The notes: generated from the sequence alone by a model not told the origin. A DNA stretch of 51,611 nucleotides from CAZTZL01 sp964537715 (GCA_964537715.1 CAZIAH010000014.1:1-51611); one strand, 5' to 3'; positions 1 to 9,194 are shown, numbered from the stretch's first letter. Program-made: numbers and translations.

Positions 1-1
1 G

Positions 2-223
2 CTTGAGGGTTTACGGAAACTGTATCCGAAATTTTCAGCCAACAGCCGGTATTTTGCAAATTACGACGGTCCCTTATTCAAAAGTATCGAACTGGGAAAT
101 TTTCAGATGCTGTCAACATTTCCGGGATCGAAAGCGGGAATCCCTCTCTCTGTTGACATAAGAAACCTGCTCGGACAATCCGAAAAAGATGTGCCGTTTG
201 TCGGGGCATTTCTTCCTGAATAA
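2..223 (+). CDS. C-terminal fragment of an unidentified protein
   Basis: An open frame runs in from the left edge and ends at TAA 221-223, giving 73 residues with protein-like composition (for example LGNFQMLSTFPGSKAG and VPFVGAFLPE). Its start lies outside the window. I do not recognise the family, and no signal peptide, membrane segment or cofactor motif is visible in this part. It ends 26 bases before the downstream transporter gene on the same strand, so the two could be co-transcribed. It is called real because of its uninterrupted frame, its same-strand neighbour and its position at the edge. Confidence 0.55.
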   Translation, partial: LEGLRKLYPKFSANSRYFANYDGPLFKSIELGNFQMLSTFPGSKAGIPLSVDIRNLLGQSEKDVPFVGAFLPE

Positions 224-249
224 GAGTTATATTTATTTTCAGAAAATAA

Positions 250-1182
250 ATGAATTTTCTTGAAAAATTAACCAAAGTACTGACAGCCTACTTTGCGATC
301 TGGGTTATCCTCGTCTCAATTGCGGCCTATTTTGCACCGGGCTTTTTTTTGCCGGTCAACCCTTATATTTCCATTTTGCTTGGTATGATTATGTTTGGCA
401 TGGGAATGACGCTTCGTGTTGAAGATTTTAAAATTGCATTTACCAGACCTATACCCATTGTTCTCGGCGTTTGTCTTCAATTTCTCATCATGCCGGCATT
501 GGGCTTTACGTTGGCTCTACTTCTAAAATTACCTCCGGAAATTTCCGCAGGCATTGTTCTTGTCGGATCCTGTCCCGGAGGAACCGCTTCCAATGTGATG
601 GTATTCTTATCACGTGGGAATGTCGCCCTCTCTATTGCCATGACAACCATCTCGACACTGTTGGCTCCCCTGTTAACACCTTACTTGGTTCTTTTCTATG
701 CCCGACGCTGGATGCCGATTAATCCATCGGAATTGTTCATATCCATTGTGCTGATTGTCCTCATTCCGGTTATCCTGGGGATTACGGTTAAAAAGCTTTT
801 TCCGAATCTTGCACTAAAAGCGGGGAATTCGATGCCATCCATTTCCATCATTGCGATTGTACTCATTATTGCATGCGTGGTCGCTTTAAATGTCAACCAT
901 ATCGTCACGATGGCGTTTGCTATCATCATCGCTGTGATCTTGCATAATATGCTGGGATTGATCCTGGGCTACTGGATTGCACGTATTGCCAAACAGAATA
1001 TCAAAAACTGCCGTGCCATATCCATTGAAGTTGGAATGCAGAATTCAGGTCTGGGCGCTGTGCTTGCACATACCCATTTTACACCCTTGACTGCTCTGCC
1101 CAGCGCGATCTTCTCAATCTGGCATAATATCTCAGGAGCCATTTTGGCAAGCATCTGGAGTCGAAAACAACCGGAAGAGTGA
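250..1182 (+). CDS. Bile acid:sodium symporter (BASS/SBF) family transporter
   Basis: This is a 310-residue, strongly hydrophobic protein with about nine to ten membrane segments, the usual size of bacterial BASS-family carriers. The family hallmark is visible around residues 115-125 as GSCPGGTASNV, followed by a region rich in Ser/Thr that crosses the membrane in known structures. A second conserved stretch, SIEVGMQNSGLGAVLA (about 258-273), corresponds to the other Na+-binding crossover helix. Known members move organic anions (bile acids, pantoate, pyruvate or other keto acids) with sodium; the substrate here cannot be told. The ATG at 250 has only a weak Shine-Dalgarno sequence. The next gene is convergent. 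Confidence 0.9.
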   Translation: MNFLEKLTKVLTAYFAIWVILVSIAAYFAPGFFLPVNPYISILLGMIMFGMGMTLRVEDFKIAFTRPIPIVLGVCLQFLIMPALGFTLALLLKLPPEISAGIVLVGSCPGGTASNVMVFLSRGNVALSIAMTTISTLLAPLLTPYLVLFYARRWMPINPSELFISIVLIVLIPVILGITVKKLFPNLALKAGNSMPSISIIAIVLIIACVVALNVNHIVTMAFAIIIAVILHNMLGLILGYWIARIAKQNIKNCRAISIEVGMQNSGLGAVLAHTHFTPLTALPSAIFSIWHNISGAILASIWSRKQPEE

Positions 1183-1267
1183 TAATTTTAATTCCAATTT
1201 GGAGACAGTTCAAATAGTTATTAAATGAAATGGAGGATTTAACATCCACTAAAATAAATTTTGAAGA

Positions 1268-2470
1268 TCAATACTCTGACTGTGGATTTTTCACAAAAAC
1301 AGCCATAATGACAGCGGCGACAAACGCCAGAATACCCGATATCAGATAAAGCCGGGAATACCCCCATTGCTGGCTAATCTGTCCGCCGAAAACCGCTCCC
1401 CCAATTGCAGCACCATTCAAAATAAATGTACTGTAAAATGCCTGCGCCGAGAAACGGATCTCAGCACTGCTTTCCATATCAAGAAACGTGGCTGCGCCCA
1501 CATAACCAAAAGTCAGTGTAAAAGCGTGCAGCATCTGCAAAGGTAAAAGCTGCCACCAGACGTGCATCCAGCCAAACGGCACCCATCGAAAAATCGTCAG
1601 TATCATTGCCATCAGCAATACATTTTTTAAGTTAATCCGTTTGATAATGTGAACAAATGTAAGCATTGTGAACATTTCAGAAAAAGTGGCAATGGCCCAA
1701 ATCCAGCCGATTTCCAGATAACTTGCACCCAGGGACCGGCTGTAAACACTGAGGAAGGCATATCCCATCTGATTGGCCGTTTCAAAGATAAAAACAGCAA
1801 TCAGAAAAAAGATCACATTCCTTTTTGTGAGTAATTCCCGGACAGCAGCTAGTCCCCTATTCCAGGTCGTTTTTTCATTCTTAGGGATACGCCAAAGAAA
1901 AAATGCAGCTATGATAATGCCGAATGAATATGCCATAAATAGATTATGAACACCAAAACGGTCATATATTTTTCCGACAAGCAAAACGGCTATAATCCAG
2001 CCGAAAGAAGCAAAGATGCGGAAATGGGCAAAACGCATGCGTTTGTGATGACCAAGATATTGAAAGGCAATTGCATCACTGATCGTATTCAAAGGGGCAT
2101 TAAAAACGGACCAGATAATCAACAAACCCACCAGCATCAACAGGCCTTTGGCTAATGGGACGAGTGGAAAGAGGACACACGAAATCAGAGTAAGAACAAA
2201 TGCCAGCCTGCCGCGATGACCTCCTGTGTCGGCCACCACGCTCCAGAAAGGTTGAAAAAGAATGGCAATAGCCGGGCGTATCATGAGTAAAAATCCTAGC
2301 TGACTGTCATTGGCACCGATAATGTCTTTAAAAAAAACAGCGAGAAAAGGATAGGCACAGCCAATGGCAAATGAATAGAAAAAATAATTGCCGCGAATCG
2401 CTGATTTCACAGATATAGATTTCATTGAAATAGACAATCCGAATGAGACAGGATTTTTCTTTGATACCAT
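1268..2470 (-). CDS. MFS transporter (MFS_1-like / HcaT-LacY-like group)
   Basis: This is a 400-residue polytopic membrane protein with about twelve hydrophobic segments. The layout, with no long central loop, matches the MFS_1_like group that includes HcaT and the nucleoside:H+ symporters. The N-terminal half has a loop 2-3 region of the type FQPFWSVVADTGGHRGR (about 88-104), corresponding to the MFS motif with a conserved Asp and basic residues. The substrate is unknown. The first 15 residues may be non-coding, since a second ATG at 2425 lies just before the first hydrophobic segment and neither start has a good ribosome binding site. It is divergent from the histidine kinase gene. Confidence 0.85.
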   Translation of the reverse strand: MVSKKNPVSFGLSISMKSISVKSAIRGNYFFYSFAIGCAYPFLAVFFKDIIGANDSQLGFLLMIRPAIAILFQPFWSVVADTGGHRGRLAFVLTLISCVLFPLVPLAKGLLMLVGLLIIWSVFNAPLNTISDAIAFQYLGHHKRMRFAHFRIFASFGWIIAVLLVGKIYDRFGVHNLFMAYSFGIIIAAFFLWRIPKNEKTTWNRGLAAVRELLTKRNVIFFLIAVFIFETANQMGYAFLSVYSRSLGASYLEIGWIWAIATFSEMFTMLTFVHIIKRINLKNVLLMAMILTIFRWVPFGWMHVWWQLLPLQMLHAFTLTFGYVGAATFLDMESSAEIRFSAQAFYSTFILNGAAIGGAVFGGQISQQWGYSRLYLISGILAFVAAVIMAVFVKNPQSEY

Positions 2471-2596
2471 TAAAGGGTAGTAAGATAGAAGAAATTCAAA
2501 TAAAGCGCAACAAAATTATCAAATAGAGTGAAGTTTTCAGTATATCGAATTTATTATGAGGCAAGATTTGGATACTTGTTGTCTTTCAAATACCAC

Positions 2597-2625
2597 TTGA
2601 CTTTGACGAATTTATTCGGTTATTT
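2597..2625 (+). promoter_or_regulatory. Candidate sigma-70-type promoter for the histidine kinase gene
   Basis: TTGACT at 2597-2602 is followed after 17 bases by TTATTT at 2620-2625, about 43 bases before the ATG at 2669. The -35 box and spacing match those proposed upstream of the lipoprotein gene at 36830. This is sequence resemblance only. Confidence 0.35.
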
Positions 2626-2668
2626 TCAGAAATGTTTAATCATCCTAAATAAACACAGGTGATAAGTT

Positions 2669-5600
2669 ATGAGATTCAATGAAAATCTAAGAAACTCATT
2701 GGAAGAACTAAAAGTTCACGATCACCTCTGCCTGATTTATGAAACGAAGAAAGAACAAATATCAACAGCAATTCCGTTTATTAAAATTGGCCTGCAAAAG
2801 GGCGAACAATGCATCTATATTGCAGATGACAACACCGTGGCTGAAATTCTGATGGTGATGCGCAGCGATAAAATTAATGTCAATAAATTCAAGAAATCCG
2901 GTGCCCTGAAAATCATCACCAAAAAAGATGCTTATCTTCGCAATGATATATTCGATCCGGACAGTATGATCGAATTTCTTATAAAAGCAACTCAGGCTGC
3001 AAAAAAAGCCGGGTTTTCTGCACTCCGCGTGACCGGTGAAATGACTTGGTCACTTGGAGGTGATCCTGGTACGGACCGGCTCATGGAATATGAATCTAAA
3101 CTCAATCATTTTTTCCCTAAAATTGACTGTCTGGCTATTTGCCAGTATAACAGAAAACGTTTCTCTTCCAAGACAATTCTGCATGTAATTCGTACTCATC
3201 CACTGATCATCTATGGAGGGCGGGTTTGTAAAAATGCTTATTATGTTCCTCCTGAAGAATTTTCTAAACCCGATCAATATTCTCTGGAAGTAAAAAGACT
3301 ACTAAAAAACATCATCGAAAGAGAAAAAGATAAAACTGAAATTGAGAGAAAGAACAGGGCATACCACACCCTGGGTCAGTGCAACCAGATTCTCATGAGA
3401 ACAAACAACGAATCTGAATTATTGCAGGAGATTTGTCAAACGCTTGTAGATATTGGCGGATATCGTCTTGTCTGGGTAGGCTTTGCCGAACACAACAAAC
3501 AGAAAAATGTTCGGCCTGTTTCTCATGTCGGTTACGAAGAGGGATATCTTGAAAAATTGAACATCACATGGTCCGATACACCGCGCGGTTGCGGACCAAC
3601 AGGAACGGCCATCCGCACAAAAAAGCCGGTAATCGCCCGAAATATCCATACCGATCCGAAATTCACACCGTGGCGTCGTGAAGCTGAAAAACGAGGATAT
3701 GCTTCTTCCATCGCCCTGCCGCTCATTGCCAGTGGAAAAGTATTCGGAGCACTCAACATCTATTCTACCTTGCCGGATGCTTTTGATAAAGATGAAGTAC
3801 GATTACTTAAAGAACTGACCGGTGATCTGGCTTATGGCATCATTGCATTGAGAACACGCATTGAGCACGAACAGGCAGAACAGACGATTTTGACCAGTGA
3901 AACTCGTTATCGAGAATTATTTGATCATATCAACAGCGGTGTAGCCGTATACGAAGCAGCTGACAACGGCAGGGATTTTATTTTCCGGGATTTCAATCGG
4001 GCCGGTCAGCGGATAGAGAAAATTAACAAAAAGAGTCTGATTGGAAAAAGCGTGCTTCAAGTTTTCCCAGGTGTAAAGAAATTTGGTCTGTTTGATGTAT
4101 TTCAGCGTGTCTGGAAAACCGGGAAACCAGAGCACCATCCTGTTTCATTTTACAAGGACAAGCGAATCGTTGGGTGGAGAGAAAACTATATTTATAAACT
4201 TCCATCGGGCGAGATCGTAGCTGTCTACGATGACATCACGGAGCGCAGGCGGGCGGAGGAGGCGTTGCGGGAGAGCGAGGAAAAATTTCGTGCAATAGCA
4301 TCTTTATCCCCAGCCTCCATTGCTATCTTAAAGAGTGACAAACAAGGGGAGCAATTTCTATATGTAAACACTGCCTGGGAGATGTTGACTGGTTATTCTC
4401 GAGATGATGCCATACTACTGAAACCGAACGATATGATACATCCTGATATGCGTGCACAGGTAGCGAAACAAGCGGCGATGCGTATGCGCGGCGAGAATGT
4501 TCTTTCAAAATACGAAGTTAAGATTACCACCAAAAGCGGCGAGATCAGGTGGGTGGATTTTACCGCCACAGTTATCCGATATCTGGGTGCACCTGCAATA
4601 CTAACGATTGGCTTTGACATCACTGAGCGTAAACATACCGAAATGAAGCTGAGGGAAAGCGAAGAAAAATACAGAAAATTAATTAATGGAATGCGTGATA
4701 CGGCGTGGGTCATTGATTTCAATGGGAATTTTATTGATGTAAACAATGCCGCTGTTGAAATTTTAGGATATACTCGAGAGGAATTGCTTTCTATGGGACC
4801 GCTTGATATCGACTCCAGTCTAAACGTAAAAACCATAAAGAATCTTATAAAAGGAATGAAAACGGACAAATTACAGGTTTTCGAAACAACCCACACTACC
4901 AAAGACGGAAAGATCATTCCAGTGGAAATTCAATCCACAATGATCACGTATCAAGGAAAAGATGCAATTTTGAGCATTGCAAGAGATATTACCAAGCGCA
5001 AGCAGGTAGAAGAAGCCCTGAAAGAATCCGAACTTAAATTCAAAACAATTTTTGACAGTGCCAGCGATGGCATGTTTTTGATCGATTCGGAAACCAAAAA
5101 ATTTGTCATGTGCAATGAAGCATGTGCAAAAATGTTGGGAGTCACACAAAAGGAATTTCTTAATCTGGTTGTTGATGATCTTCATCCTCCGGATGAAATA
5201 CCCCTGATCCTGGAAGGAATCAGTGAAGTAATGGCCGGGAAAAAAAGAAATCAAAGAGATATCAGATTCAAACGAAAAAATGGTACTATTTTCTTCTCAG
5301 ATCTCAACCCGACTCTGTTGTCGCTTATTGGGAAAAAATACATTTTGATCGTTTTCAGGGATATCACCGAGCGTAAACAAGCGGAAGAACAGATACAGAA
5401 AGATCTTCTAGAAAAAGAAATTCTTTTAAAAGAACTTTACCACAGAACAAAAAACAATATGCAGGTCATCTCCTCAATGCTCCGTCTGAAAGCCCGGTAT
5501 ATCAAAAATGAAGAAGTGGCTACAAGTTTCAAAGAAATCGAGAATAAAATTTTAACCATGGCTCTGGTCCATCAAAAACTGTACGAGTCCAAAGATTTAT

Positions 5601-6037
5601 CTCGTCTCAATTTAAAAGAGTACGTCAATGATCTCATTTCACTGATAAAAAACAGTCAGCTCTCCTCACCCGATCAGGTCACCTTCAAAATGAAGGGGGA
5701 AGCTATTAACGTTTTGATCGATACGGCCATCCCAATCGGACTCGTCATCAACGAGTTAATCACCAACGCATTGAAATACGCATTCCCCGATAACAGAAAG
5801 GGTGAAATAAAGATTAATCTTTTTCTCACAAACAAAAAGGGACTCGTCATCGAAATATCCGATAATGGCGTGGGATTGCCAAAAGAATTCGACATACAGA
5901 AGGACATCCATTTGGGATTGGAAATGGTCATCGATCTGGTAAAACACCAGCTTCAGGGAAAAATTAATTATCAAAGCAAGGAAGGTCTATCGTGGCATAT
6001 TCTACTTAAAGAAGAAGTCTACAAACCGAGGGTTTAA
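2669..6037 (+). CDS. MEDS-GAF-PAS(x4)-HisKA_2 sensor histidine kinase
   Basis: This 1122-residue protein has no membrane segment and is probably a cytoplasmic sensor kinase. Domains in order: an N-terminal MEDS (DcmR-like sensory) domain at about 14-180 with the DHLCLIYE signature; GAF at about 240-395; four PAS domains starting near 410, 536, 664 and 787, each ending in a DITER/DITKRK-type linker; a HisKA_2 dimerisation domain with phospho-acceptor His925 in LYHRTKNN; and an HATPase_c domain with N-box NELITNALKYAFP (about 1028), G1 box DNGVGLP (about 1065) and G2 HLGLEM (about 1081). The start is supported by AGGTGAT nine bases upstream. HisKA_2 kinases often signal to stand-alone receivers; no response regulator is adjacent, so it is an orphan. 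MEDS and GAF suggest small-molecule sensing, but the ligand is unknown. Confidence 0.93.
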   Translation: MRFNENLRNSLEELKVHDHLCLIYETKKEQISTAIPFIKIGLQKGEQCIYIADDNTVAEILMVMRSDKINVNKFKKSGALKIITKKDAYLRNDIFDPDSMIEFLIKATQAAKKAGFSALRVTGEMTWSLGGDPGTDRLMEYESKLNHFFPKIDCLAICQYNRKRFSSKTILHVIRTHPLIIYGGRVCKNAYYVPPEEFSKPDQYSLEVKRLLKNIIEREKDKTEIERKNRAYHTLGQCNQILMRTNNESELLQEICQTLVDIGGYRLVWVGFAEHNKQKNVRPVSHVGYEEGYLEKLNITWSDTPRGCGPTGTAIRTKKPVIARNIHTDPKFTPWRREAEKRGYASSIALPLIASGKVFGALNIYSTLPDAFDKDEVRLLKELTGDLAYGIIALRTRIEHEQAEQTILTSETRYRELFDHINSGVAVYEAADNGRDFIFRDFNRAGQRIEKINKKSLIGKSVLQVFPGVKKFGLFDVFQRVWKTGKPEHHPVSFYKDKRIVGWRENYIYKLPSGEIVAVYDDITERRRAEEALRESEEKFRAIASLSPASIAILKSDKQGEQFLYVNTAWEMLTGYSRDDAILLKPNDMIHPDMRAQVAKQAAMRMRGENVLSKYEVKITTKSGEIRWVDFTATVIRYLGAPAILTIGFDITERKHTEMKLRESEEKYRKLINGMRDTAWVIDFNGNFIDVNNAAVEILGYTREELLSMGPLDIDSSLNVKTIKNLIKGMKTDKLQVFETTHTTKDGKIIPVEIQSTMITYQGKDAILSIARDITKRKQVEEALKESELKFKTIFDSASDGMFLIDSETKKFVMCNEACAKMLGVTQKEFLNLVVDDLHPPDEIPLILEGISEVMAGKKRNQRDIRFKRKNGTIFFSDLNPTLLSLIGKKYILIVFRDITERKQAEEQIQKDLLEKEILLKELYHRTKNNMQVISSMLRLKARYIKNEEVATSFKEIENKILTMALVHQKLYESKDLSRLNLKEYVNDLISLIKNSQLSSPDQVTFKMKGEAINVLIDTAIPIGLVINELITNALKYAFPDNRKGEIKINLFLTNKKGLVIEISDNGVGLPKEFDIQKDIHLGLEMVIDLVKHQLQGKINYQSKEGLSWHILLKEEVYKPRV

Positions 6038-6163
6038 TATCGACAGATGAAGAATCGGCTTTTCAAGGCATTCGTTTTAATAAACATAAAAAATGCCTCA
6101 AAAATCGAATGGTAACAAATAAAAATAACGAAGAAAACGGCATTTTCCACTATTGTATTCTAA

Positions 6164-6901
6164 TCACGTTTTTTCAGCATTTGGAAGTGAGGAATTAACC
6201 CAGAGCCCCATGCGCAGAACATCTTTGTATTGACCATCCACAAATACTTCGTTGCACAAAAGACCTTCCACTTTGAACCCGAGTTCCTCATTAAGACGGA
6301 TATTACGGATGTTCGTATTCAGAGTATTCACATATATTTTTTTCAGCTTGAGTGTCGAAAGTCCATATTGAATCCACAACCGTGTGGCTTCTTTTGCCAG
6401 TCCCATTCCCCGCATATTGGGGTCACCAATCAGTTTGCGCAGTTCCGCTTTGTGTTGATCTTTATCGTGATTTAAAAAAGCAACAGCACCAACAGGTGTT
6501 CCATCAGGAAAAATAATCAGGCCGACAGCATTGGATGACCCATTTATCAGCTGATTGACATTAATGGACTGGGCGGTCGTGCGTGAAAAAAGAAAATATT
6601 TGCCAAACTCATCAGAAAGCCACCGGGTCAACAGAGATTTATCTTTCTCAGGCTCCGGCATCCGTATCCACACGCGTTTCCCCTTTAGAGGAAATTTCAT
6701 GTTCTTTGTAATATCATATGCTTTTGCATCCGTTTTCTTCCTAACAGTACCATTCTCATTATGCATGGATAGATCGAACAGCACATTGGCAAACCGGATA
6801 TAATCTACCTGTTGAAAACCGTACTCAAGACTCTCTTTGAAAAAATTCTTTGCTAAAATCTCAAGAGTATTGTCCGGAACTCTCTGATCAGAATCATTCA
6901 T
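6164..6901 (-). CDS. GNAT-family N-acetyltransferase
   Basis: This is a 245-residue protein. A GNAT domain of the RimJ/RimL type occupies about residues 70-230: PVGAVAFLNHDKDQHKAELR forms the central strands, DPNMRGMGLAKEATRLW carries the acetyl-CoA pyrophosphate-binding loop (R-G-x-G-x-A), and IRLNEELGFKVEG is the typical C-terminal motif. The first 60-70 residues are an unassigned extension. A good ribosome binding site (AGGGAAA) precedes the ATG at 6901. The substrate (protein N-terminus, amino acid or antibiotic) cannot be told. The 224 bases between this gene and the next hold nothing recognisable. Confidence 0.85.
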   Translation of the reverse strand: MNDSDQRVPDNTLEILAKNFFKESLEYGFQQVDYIRFANVLFDLSMHNENGTVRKKTDAKAYDITKNMKFPLKGKRVWIRMPEPEKDKSLLTRWLSDEFGKYFLFSRTTAQSINVNQLINGSSNAVGLIIFPDGTPVGAVAFLNHDKDQHKAELRKLIGDPNMRGMGLAKEATRLWIQYGLSTLKLKKIYVNTLNTNIRNIRLNEELGFKVEGLLCNEVFVDGQYKDVLRMGLWVNSSLPNAEKT

Positions 6902-7124
6902 GGCTTTTCCCTATCTTTTTTGATAATAGTATTGATGCTGATATAGGTGAAGCAAAATTCACATCAAACAACGTTTAAAAGGGAATCTTTCCACTTAAGA
7001 TTCTCTTCGGAATTCAGGTACTATTTAATTATAAATGTCATTCTGTTATTCAGGAAAGTTCAGTATGCAAAAAGAATATAGAAAAATATAAGCTATCCAT
7101 TTAAAAATGTCAAGGTAGAAAACA

Positions 7125-7520
7125 TCAGAATGATCCTGAAGGAGAATTGGTGCTTATGGACCATTTGACAATAAATAGTCCGAAAAGGACGAGCACCAGT
7201 CCGATAAGGAGTGCAATAATCACAACCACGGCAATAAGCGTCACAATGTCCCGTTTTACAGAAGTCCGTTTCTGCCGGATATAATCCAAGATGAGGACAT
7301 CATAAAATACCTTCCCGGTAAAGATTACAAAAAGACAACCCCCGAGCACAATCCGGACCACAGTAAACTTTCCTGGAACAGGACGGCCCAACGGCCATAA
7401 AAGCCATACAACGAGTAGCCACTTGCCAATTTCAGGAACGGTCGTCTTCCAATCCTTGAAAAAAGTCTTCCGGCGGGATGTCCGTTGTGTGTCTTTTTCA
7501 TGCATTTGAACTGGATTCAT
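7125..7520 (-). CDS. Small predicted membrane protein of unknown function
   Basis: This 131-residue protein has a basic N-terminus (residues 8-25) and three hydrophobic segments at about 33-50, 55-75 and 92-118. The last is almost pure Ile/Leu/Val. I do not recognise a family. Its ATG directly follows the stop of yraN (TAAATG), so it is the third gene of an rnhB-yraN-orf unit and is probably translationally coupled. Its conserved-looking context is housekeeping rather than mobile. Confidence 0.7.
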   Translation of the reverse strand: MNPVQMHEKDTQRTSRRKTFFKDWKTTVPEIGKWLLVVWLLWPLGRPVPGKFTVVRIVLGGCLFVIFTGKVFYDVLILDYIRQKRTSVKRDIVTLIAVVVIIALLIGLVLVLFGLFIVKWSISTNSPSGSF

Positions 7521-7898
7521 TTACGACTCCAGCCAGAAGGCGTCTTTGATGTGACGGATTTCGATATTTTGACCGCAATCTACGATACCGATGACATCGA
7601 ATCGACAGTCCCTGTCATATATATTGTGCTGCTGAATATAAGCTTGGGCAACTTTCCCAATCTGTGTCTGTTTTCTCTGATCCACCCAGCTCTCCGGTTC
7701 TCCGAATGAATCATGCCGTTTCGTTTTGACCTCGACAAAAACAAGCACATTCCCGTCAAGCGCGACAATATCTATTTCTCCCCGTTCTGCCCGGTAATTC
7801 CGTTCGAGAATCGTCCAGCCTTTCTCTTGCAAATAGCTAACTCCCTTGTCCTCCCCTTCTCTTCCCACTCTTTTTCGATAATCCTTTTTTTTCTTCAC
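7521..7898 (-). CDS. yraN: YraN/UPF0102-family endonuclease-like protein
   Basis: This protein has a PD-(D/E)xK-like fold, with GREGEDKGVSYLQEKGW at the N-terminus, then RAERGEIDIVALDGN and LVFVEVKTKRHDSFG. The Glu-Asp and ExK residues of the nuclease-like core are all present. I place the start at GTG 7896-7898, which overlaps the rnhB stop and gives 125 residues, the usual family length; a longer reading from 7988 would add 30 residues lying inside rnhB. The biochemical role of YraN remains unclear; the family commonly sits beside rnhB, as here. Confidence is high for the family, lower for any nuclease activity. Confidence 0.9.
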   Translation of the reverse strand: MKKKKDYRKRVGREGEDKGVSYLQEKGWTILERNYRAERGEIDIVALDGNVLVFVEVKTKRHDSFGEPESWVDQRKQTQIGKVAQAYIQQHNIYDRDCRFDVIGIVDCGQNIEIRHIKDAFWLES

Positions 7899-8545
7899 AA
7901 CAGATCCAATTCCTTCACCTTGAAACTTCGGCGGTGAATCGGAGACCATCCATACCTTTTCAAAGCCGTAATGTGATCCCGTGTGCAATATCCTTTGTGT
8001 TTCGCAAAACCGTACTGCGGATACATCCGGTCATAGTTTTCCATCATTTCATCCCGCGTCACTTTGGCAATGATCGAAGCCGCGGCAATCGAATAGCACT
8101 TTTGATCGCCTTTGACAATCGGTGTTCTTTCACAAGAAATATTGGGGATGAAAGTGCCATCGATGAGGACGTGCTCAGGAACAACGGAAAGCTGCTCCAG
8201 GGCAAGGCGCATGGCCTTCAGACTGGCCTGCAGTATATTGATCCGGTCAATGGTTTTTTCACAGACGACGCCAATTCCAAAAGAAATTGCTTCTTTTCGG
8301 ATCATTTGACATAACTCGACGCGTCTGGAATGCACCACCTTTTTCGAATCATCAATACCGGGAATACAGATATTCGAAGGAAAAATAACAGCAGCGGCAA
8401 CCACCGGTCCGGCCAGAGGCCCCCGCCCCGCTTCATCCACGCCGGCAACGAACCGCATTCCCCGGTTCCACAATGTCCTTTCATACTCAAGAAGTTGAAA
8501 AATACGGTTCTTCTCTTTTTCGTGGATAGAGACGGAATCGGTCAA
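7895..8545 (-). CDS. rnhB: Ribonuclease HII
   Basis: This is a 216-residue enzyme that cleaves the RNA strand of RNA-DNA hybrids and single ribonucleotides in DNA, acting in the cytoplasm. The signature VAGVDEAGRGPLAGPVV (about 33-49) supplies the Asp-Glu pair of the metal site; further conserved segments are IDDSKKV, HVLIDGT and DQKCYSIAAASIIAKVTRD. It starts at TTG 8543-8545 with AAGGAG seven bases upstream. It overlaps yraN by four bases, forming a short operon with yraN and a small membrane protein. Confidence 0.97.
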   Translation of the reverse strand: MTDSVSIHEKEKNRIFQLLEYERTLWNRGMRFVAGVDEAGRGPLAGPVVAAAVIFPSNICIPGIDDSKKVVHSRRVELCQMIRKEAISFGIGVVCEKTIDRINILQASLKAMRLALEQLSVVPEHVLIDGTFIPNISCERTPIVKGDQKCYSIAAASIIAKVTRDEMMENYDRMYPQYGFAKHKGYCTRDHITALKRYGWSPIHRRSFKVKELDLL

Positions 8546-8622
8546 AAGAGTGCTCCTTCAAGTGAAAATGTCTCTCTAAAATGGAAAACTAATTTGTATA
8601 CGAAAAAAATGAAAGGATGTTA

Positions 8623-8907
8623 TTACACTATGTATTTCTCAATTTCACGTTTCAATGGTTCAAACGGCATGGCGCCAGACAAACGAAACAGTACCTTTCC
8701 CTGATGAAACAGCATGAGAGTCGGAATTCCTGAAATTTGATATTGAGATGCAATCGCAGGTTTATGATCGACATTCACTTTGATGGTAACCATCTTGCCT
8801 TTAAAAGCAGCGGACACTTGTTTGATGACTGGGGCAGCTATTTTGCAGGCTCCACACCATTCTGCCCAGAAATCTACAAGAACGGGAATTTCGGACTGGT
8901 AAATCAA
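8623..8907 (-). CDS. Thioredoxin, probably frameshifted at the N-terminus
   Basis: The uninterrupted frame gives 94 residues with PVLVDFWAEWCGACK (redox motif CGAC, where classical thioredoxin has CGPC), KVNVDHKP, YQISGIPTLMLFHQGK with the conserved cis-Pro, and a C-terminal helix. Only a TTG is available as start, and the frame lacks the first strand and helix of thioredoxin. Those are encoded immediately upstream in another frame: ATG at 8943-8945 (or 8940-8942) reads MMVKSELPKSFNN and then hits TGA at 8904-8906. Inserting one T at about 8907-8909 would give SFNNLIYQSEIPVLVDFW, an ordinary thioredoxin. So this is either a real one-base deletion or a sequencing or assembly error. Confidence 0.8.
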   Translation of the reverse strand: MIYQSEIPVLVDFWAEWCGACKIAAPVIKQVSAAFKGKMVTIKVNVDHKPAIASQYQISGIPTLMLFHQGKVLFRLSGAMPFEPLKREIEKYIV

Positions 8908-8945
8908 TTGTTAAAAGATTTTGGCAATTCACTTTTGACCATCAT
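8904..8945 (-). other. Out-of-frame N-terminal segment of the thioredoxin gene
   Basis: ATGATG at 8940-8945 opens a 13-codon reading frame (MMVKSELPKSFNN) ending in TGA 8904-8906. Its sequence matches the expected first helix of a thioredoxin and joins the downstream frame after addition of one base in the AATT run. It is recorded separately so that the full gene extent, 8623-8945, is clear. Confidence 0.6.
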
Positions 8946-8969
8946 GATCGATCCGAATGAATAGGGTAT

Positions 8970-9194
8970 TCAGTGGCTGCACGTGCTGCTGCAGGATGTA
9001 CACGTGCCTGAACAACTTCCTCCACTTCCCGCGCTCGGTTGACTCAGATTGCCCCCGACGTAAAAAACACCAAACGTTTCTCTAAACTTTTTCCCACCGC
9101 ATTCAGGGCACACAATTTTATTTTTTTTCGAAACCGTCGTAAAAACATTAAAATGATGCTGACACTCCTTACAAGTAAACTCATAAGTCGGCAT
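8970..9194 (-). CDS. FmdB-family zinc ribbon protein
   Basis: This 74-residue protein has the family start MPTYEFTCKEC, a second pair CPECGGK (two CxxC knuckles forming a zinc ribbon), and a tail rich in Gly, Ser and Cys (SGTCTSCSSTC). The tail often ends FmdB-type proteins in anaerobes and adds four more cysteines. The family is annotated as putative regulatory, but its true role is not established. It lies just upstream of the thioredoxin on the same strand, so a link to metal or thiol homeostasis is possible but is only inference. Confidence 0.88.
   Translation of the reverse strand: MPTYEFTCKECQHHFNVFTTVSKKNKIVCPECGGKKFRETFGVFYVGGNLSQPSAGSGGSCSGTCTSCSSTCSH

Noticed and set aside
6066..6098. 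AGGCATT/AATGCCT inverted repeat between the convergent kinase and GNAT genes
   Set aside because: Seven-base stem with a 19-base loop and no T-run on either strand; too weak for a terminator call.
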